Assembly (NCBI RefSeq): GCF_010614805.1
Contig: NZ_JAAFZC010000001.1
Span: forward strand, 2,024,001-2,088,000
Source of the DNA: Pseudooceanicola aestuarii
Lineage (GTDB): Bacteria; Pseudomonadota; Alphaproteobacteria; Rhodobacterales; Rhodobacteraceae
Reading direction: 5' to 3'
Length of the DNA: 64,000 bases
Positions 61,515 through 64,000 of this stretch are shown here, piece after piece. The notes below the pieces were generated by a model that was given only the letters and a program-made list of their open reading frames with translations, was not told the DNA's origin and searched no databases. Made by a program: the position numbers and the translations under genes. The stretch's first letter is position 1, and each line of letters begins with the position of its first letter.

Positions 61515-62335
61515 GTATCACCCTTATCGGCCCCGCCCAAATTCCGTCCTTGGGGTTCGGCACCTTTCAACTTGAGCAAGATACCGTAGCCGACATGGTG
61601 GCCGCGGCCCTTTCCGAAGGGTTCCGCCATATTGATACGGCGCAGGCCTATGAAAACGAAGAGCAAGTTGGCGAAGGTTTGCGCCACGCCGATGTCCGCC
61701 GCGATGAAGTGTTCCTCACCACCAAAATCCTGCCCGAGCACTTCTCGCCAGAAGCCTTCATCGCTGCCACTGATGCGTCTTTGAAACGACTGGGGACCGA
61801 CTATGTAGACTTGCTGCTACTGCACTGGCCCTCAAAAGATGTGCCTATTGCCGAGACCATTGGCGCGCTGAATGATCTGATTGCTGCGGGCAAAGTTCGT
61901 CACGGGGGCGTGTCGAATTTTACCATGGATATGGTTAATCAAGCACAGGAAGCGTTAAACACACCATTGGCCGCCAACCAGATCGAACTGCATCCGCTGA
62001 TCGACCAAACGCGGATGATCGCTCATCTTGCCAGCAAGGGCGTAGCGGTCGAAGCTTACTGTCCGCTGGCGCAGGGTAAGGTGATGGGAAATGCCGTGCT
62101 GCGCGAGATCGGTGCCGCACATGATGCAAGCCCGGCCCAGATTGCGCTGGCCTGGATCCTGAAACGACCCATGAGCATCGCGTTGCCCCGCACAAGCAAC
62201 CCAGGCCGGCTTGCCGACAACCTCCGTGCCGCAGAGATCGTGCTAAGCGCAGAGGAGATCGCTCGAATTGATGCCCTTGGTACAGCCAAAGGGCGCTTGG
62301 TATGCCCGGAGTCGCTCGCGCCAGACTGGGATTGA
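61511..62335 (+). CDS. Aldo/keto reductase (2,5-diketo-D-gluconate reductase-like)
   Basis: A 274-residue NADPH enzyme: FGTFQLEQDTVADMVAAALSEGFRHIDTAQAYENEEQVGEGL (catalytic D-Y pair), TTKILPEHFSP, VDLLLLHWPSKDV and NQIELHPLIDQT. It reduces carbonyl compounds to alcohols; DkgA/B-like. It closes the operon, before a hairpin. Confidence 0.9.
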   Translation: MSITLIGPAQIPSLGFGTFQLEQDTVADMVAAALSEGFRHIDTAQAYENEEQVGEGLRHADVRRDEVFLTTKILPEHFSPEAFIAATDASLKRLGTDYVDLLLLHWPSKDVPIAETIGALNDLIAAGKVRHGGVSNFTMDMVNQAQEALNTPLAANQIELHPLIDQTRMIAHLASKGVAVEAYCPLAQGKVMGNAVLREIGAAHDASPAQIALAWILKRPMSIALPRTSNPGRLADNLRAAEIVLSAEEIARIDALGTAKGRLVCPESLAPDWD

Positions 62336-62344
62336 TTATTCACT

Positions 62345-62369
62345 GGTCCTGCAGAAACCCTGCAGGACC
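62345..62369 (+). terminator. Hairpin after the aldo/keto reductase gene
   Basis: Stem GGTCCTGCAG / CTGCAGGACC (10 bases, perfect) with a five-base loop, ten bases past the stop. No T-tract, so an attenuating or processing hairpin, or weak terminator. Confidence 0.5.
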
Positions 62370-62502
62370 TATACCCGTCGACTTCAGCCTTCGGCCCCAC
62401 AGCTGCCGTCCATCAATAGCACAAATGCCGCGCCGCAGTTGTCCCAGACCGGTCGTTCATGCATCGCGCAGCATTTTGAGGTTCGAGTGGCGGCAATGCG
62501 GA

Positions 62503-63210
62503 CTAATTTATGGCGTTCAAGTGGATGCTGATAGCCTCATCGACACTAAATTCGGTAGAAGCGCCATCGTTTGTAAGGGATTCCCTCAGCTCTATTTCCC
62601 AACATTTCGCTACATCTTCGGTATGAAATGAGCTATTTTCTAACCAAACCTCTGGATAATACATGCGAACCACAAGCATTGAAAAGCTCTTGGGGGAGAG
62701 CTTTCTGCTCCAAGCCCAACGATCTTGTCCAAAAGTACCAATATGAAAATGTCCAGCCGGGTGTGTCACTGGAACATACTGGCTCTCAGAATATTCATAG
62801 CGAAACATAGGTATTGCTTGGTGCCATTGAAAGTCTGTTGAGAGTAGCTCCATGAACTCCTCAGAGTTAATAGCGCCTGCTTCAAGCATTTCCTTAAGTT
62901 CCGAAAGCTTACTCAATGCAGATGCGACGCCCGAAATCCATGGGTTGGGATAGTAGGCCAATCTCCATGACGTTTGACTATCCCAGCTAAACTGAAACAG
63001 TGCATAATCTTTTAGCTGCACGTTGAAATGGTTCAAGCTCAGGGCGCATCGGTATATGCTTTCATAGTCGACGTCTGGGGCAAGCGCGACCTCATTGAAA
63101 TCAGTATTAACCTTGAGTCGAGACAAATTAACGGTTACTTCATCAAGTGCTGCGCGTGTGAAAAACTCAATTGAATGTCTAATACTTGCGTTGAAGTTAG
63201 CCTCGTTCAA
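62503..63210 (-). CDS. DUF2290 domain protein
   Basis: A 235-residue protein read from TTG 63210, which overlaps the helicase stop (TTGA), so it is translated from the same message. The C-terminal half has THPAGHFHIGTFGQDRWAWSRKLSPKSFSMLVVRMYYPEVW, the DUF2290 signature as I recall it. The N-terminal half has charged helices and no metal or nucleotide motif that I can name. Base composition is clearly AT-richer than the genes before 62.3 kb. Function is unknown; its tie to a helicase suggests a defence or DNA-repair partner. Confidence 0.75.
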   Translation of the reverse strand: MNEANFNASIRHSIEFFTRAALDEVTVNLSRLKVNTDFNEVALAPDVDYESIYRCALSLNHFNVQLKDYALFQFSWDSQTSWRLAYYPNPWISGVASALSKLSELKEMLEAGAINSEEFMELLSTDFQWHQAIPMFRYEYSESQYVPVTHPAGHFHIGTFGQDRWAWSRKLSPKSFSMLVVRMYYPEVWLENSSFHTEDVAKCWEIELRESLTNDGASTEFSVDEAISIHLNAIN

Positions 63211-64000
63211 AAGTCATCATCCTCTAAGAGAGATTGAAAATCTTCGTCAGTAAGATTAAGGTCTTCTTTTAATTTTTCTATTTTTGTTTTTGCCTCAGTC
63301 ATCCGTGCGTGTTTTTCTTCGAGGTCGCGTTGGATTGTGTTCAGGTCGGTCATGTTTGGCATGACGAACCTTATTTCGGGGGTATACTTTAACGTCTCTT
63401 TAATTTCATCGAGCAATTTCCTGTAACGTCCCGTATTGCAACCACTCAGTCGTAACCATCCCTTCGTACGGGTAAGAGCAACAAATAGTCGATTTCGACC
63501 TGTGCGTGTTCGCAATGTGGCGGCATCCGCTCCCAACACGAAAACTACGGCAGCCTCATTACCTTTTGCGCGATAAACGGTGGCCAGAGTAACATGGTCT
63601 TCCATTGTGAATGGCGGTTCGTCATACCCTCCTGCCAAGAGATTGTTCGGTTGAATTTCCGCTTCAGCGAGCAACTTTGAAACCTTCGACAGATATCCTC
63701 GCGCGTACCTATCGTCGAGCGCAATCACAAGGAAATCATGAGCTCGAAGTCCACGGGACATCATATCACGGATCCCTTGCACGCACGCCCTTGCCTCTTC
63801 GTTCATGTCTTCGAAGACGCTCGGCTGAATGATCGGAATATCGTCTGGAGTATTAAGTTGTGCGGGGCTGTTTCTACGTGGACGCTTTACGGTTACCTTG
63901 GAACCTACCTGAAATGTTCCAGATATGACGTCATACCCAACGTCCTCCCAATGACTTCGGTTCTCAAGCATTTGTACGGTTTCACCATACACACCGAAGC
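63207..64000 (-). CDS. SF1 (UvrD-like) helicase, C-terminal part; gene runs past window end
   Basis: The last 264 residues of a larger protein (upstream part beyond base 64000). The C-terminal SF1 motifs are clear: HVTLATVYRAKGNEAAVVFVLGAD (motif V) and RNRLFVALTRTKGWLRLSG (motif VI with the arginine finger). A charged coiled-coil tail of about 60 residues (DLEEKHARMTEAKTKIEKLKEDL) ends in DDDF. The frame is open to the edge. With DUF2290 it forms a coupled pair. It may unwind DNA or RNA; the Walker A part is not in view. Confidence 0.85.
   Translation of the reverse strand, partial: FGVYGETVQMLENRSHWEDVGYDVISGTFQVGSKVTVKRPRRNSPAQLNTPDDIPIIQPSVFEDMNEEARACVQGIRDMMSRGLRAHDFLVIALDDRYARGYLSKVSKLLAEAEIQPNNLLAGGYDEPPFTMEDHVTLATVYRAKGNEAAVVFVLGADAATLRTRTGRNRLFVALTRTKGWLRLSGCNTGRYRKLLDEIKETLKYTPEIRFVMPNMTDLNTIQRDLEEKHARMTEAKTKIEKLKEDLNLTDEDFQSLLEDDDF

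Larger units (their letters stand above)
57200..64000. mobile_element. Genomic island behind tRNA-Phe, right edge outside window
   Basis: The region starts at the tRNA 3' end, has an AlpA-like regulator, a truncated transposase, a detox-type cassette and, from about 62.5 kb, clearly AT-richer genes with a helicase. No integrase is present; either it lies beyond the window or it was lost. Start is supported by position; end is unknown. Confidence 0.6.

Noticed and set aside
1..64000. CRISPR arrays
   Set aside because: No regularly spaced 25-40 base repeats were seen; the only tandem repeats are short (11 and 12 bases).

Overview
The window looks like a chromosomal segment of an alphaproteobacterium of the order Rhodobacterales (Rhodobacteraceae-like). 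Evidence is the high GC, the conserved order murA - DUF2948 - hisD - UPF0262 - LMW phosphatase ... infA - maf - RNase E/G - yacG - tRNA-Phe, a MarR-type EPS-associated regulator, a LiuR-like MerR protein and a DUF6280-like protein. No species is claimed.

Layout. (1) 1-6124: surface polysaccharide genes, all on the minus strand and mostly overlapping by 1-4 bases: nucleotide-sugar dehydrogenase (cut by the window edge), UDP-glucuronate epimerase, sugar formyltransferase, polysaccharide deacetylase, MarR regulator, YdcF protein and GT4 glycosyltransferase. (2) about 6264-15026: an integrative mobilizable element ending at the 3' end of tRNA-Cys, with a MobC/TraD-like protein, candidate oriT, MobA/MobL relaxase, unknown accessory genes with duplicated leader hairpins, an AEP-type primase/Rep protein, a MazF-like protein, an excisionase-like protein and a tyrosine integrase. 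(3) 15027-35600: core genes: isoaspartyl methyltransferase, TolC, a PopZ-like protein, cobQ, efp, ygfZ, aminotransferases, a crotonase, a very acidic 845-residue protein, thiamine diphosphokinase, an EamA transporter, DUF475 and a MerR regulator. (4) 35664-42554: a compact catabolic unit of unknown substrate (cupin, HpcH/HpaI aldolase, DUF6282-like hydrolase, dihydroorotate dehydrogenase-like flavoenzyme, TRAP transporter) with a divergent IclR regulator and palindromic operators. (5) 42695-57199: tRNA-Gly, an ABC exporter, an acyl-CoA synthetase, an orphan truncated anti-sigma factor, tRNA-Thr, and the murA-to-yacG housekeeping run ending in tRNA-Phe. (6) 57200-64000: a genomic island directly behind tRNA-Phe with an AlpA-like regulator, a truncated IS1182 transposase, a LysR / MFS / LLM-oxidoreductase / aldo-keto reductase cassette, and, after a clear fall in GC, a DUF2290 protein coupled to an SF1 (UvrD-like) helicase that runs off the window.

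The best candidates for an undescribed system are the DUF2290-helicase pair (possible phage defence), the catabolic unit of region 4, and the accessory genes of the mobilizable element that share a leader hairpin.
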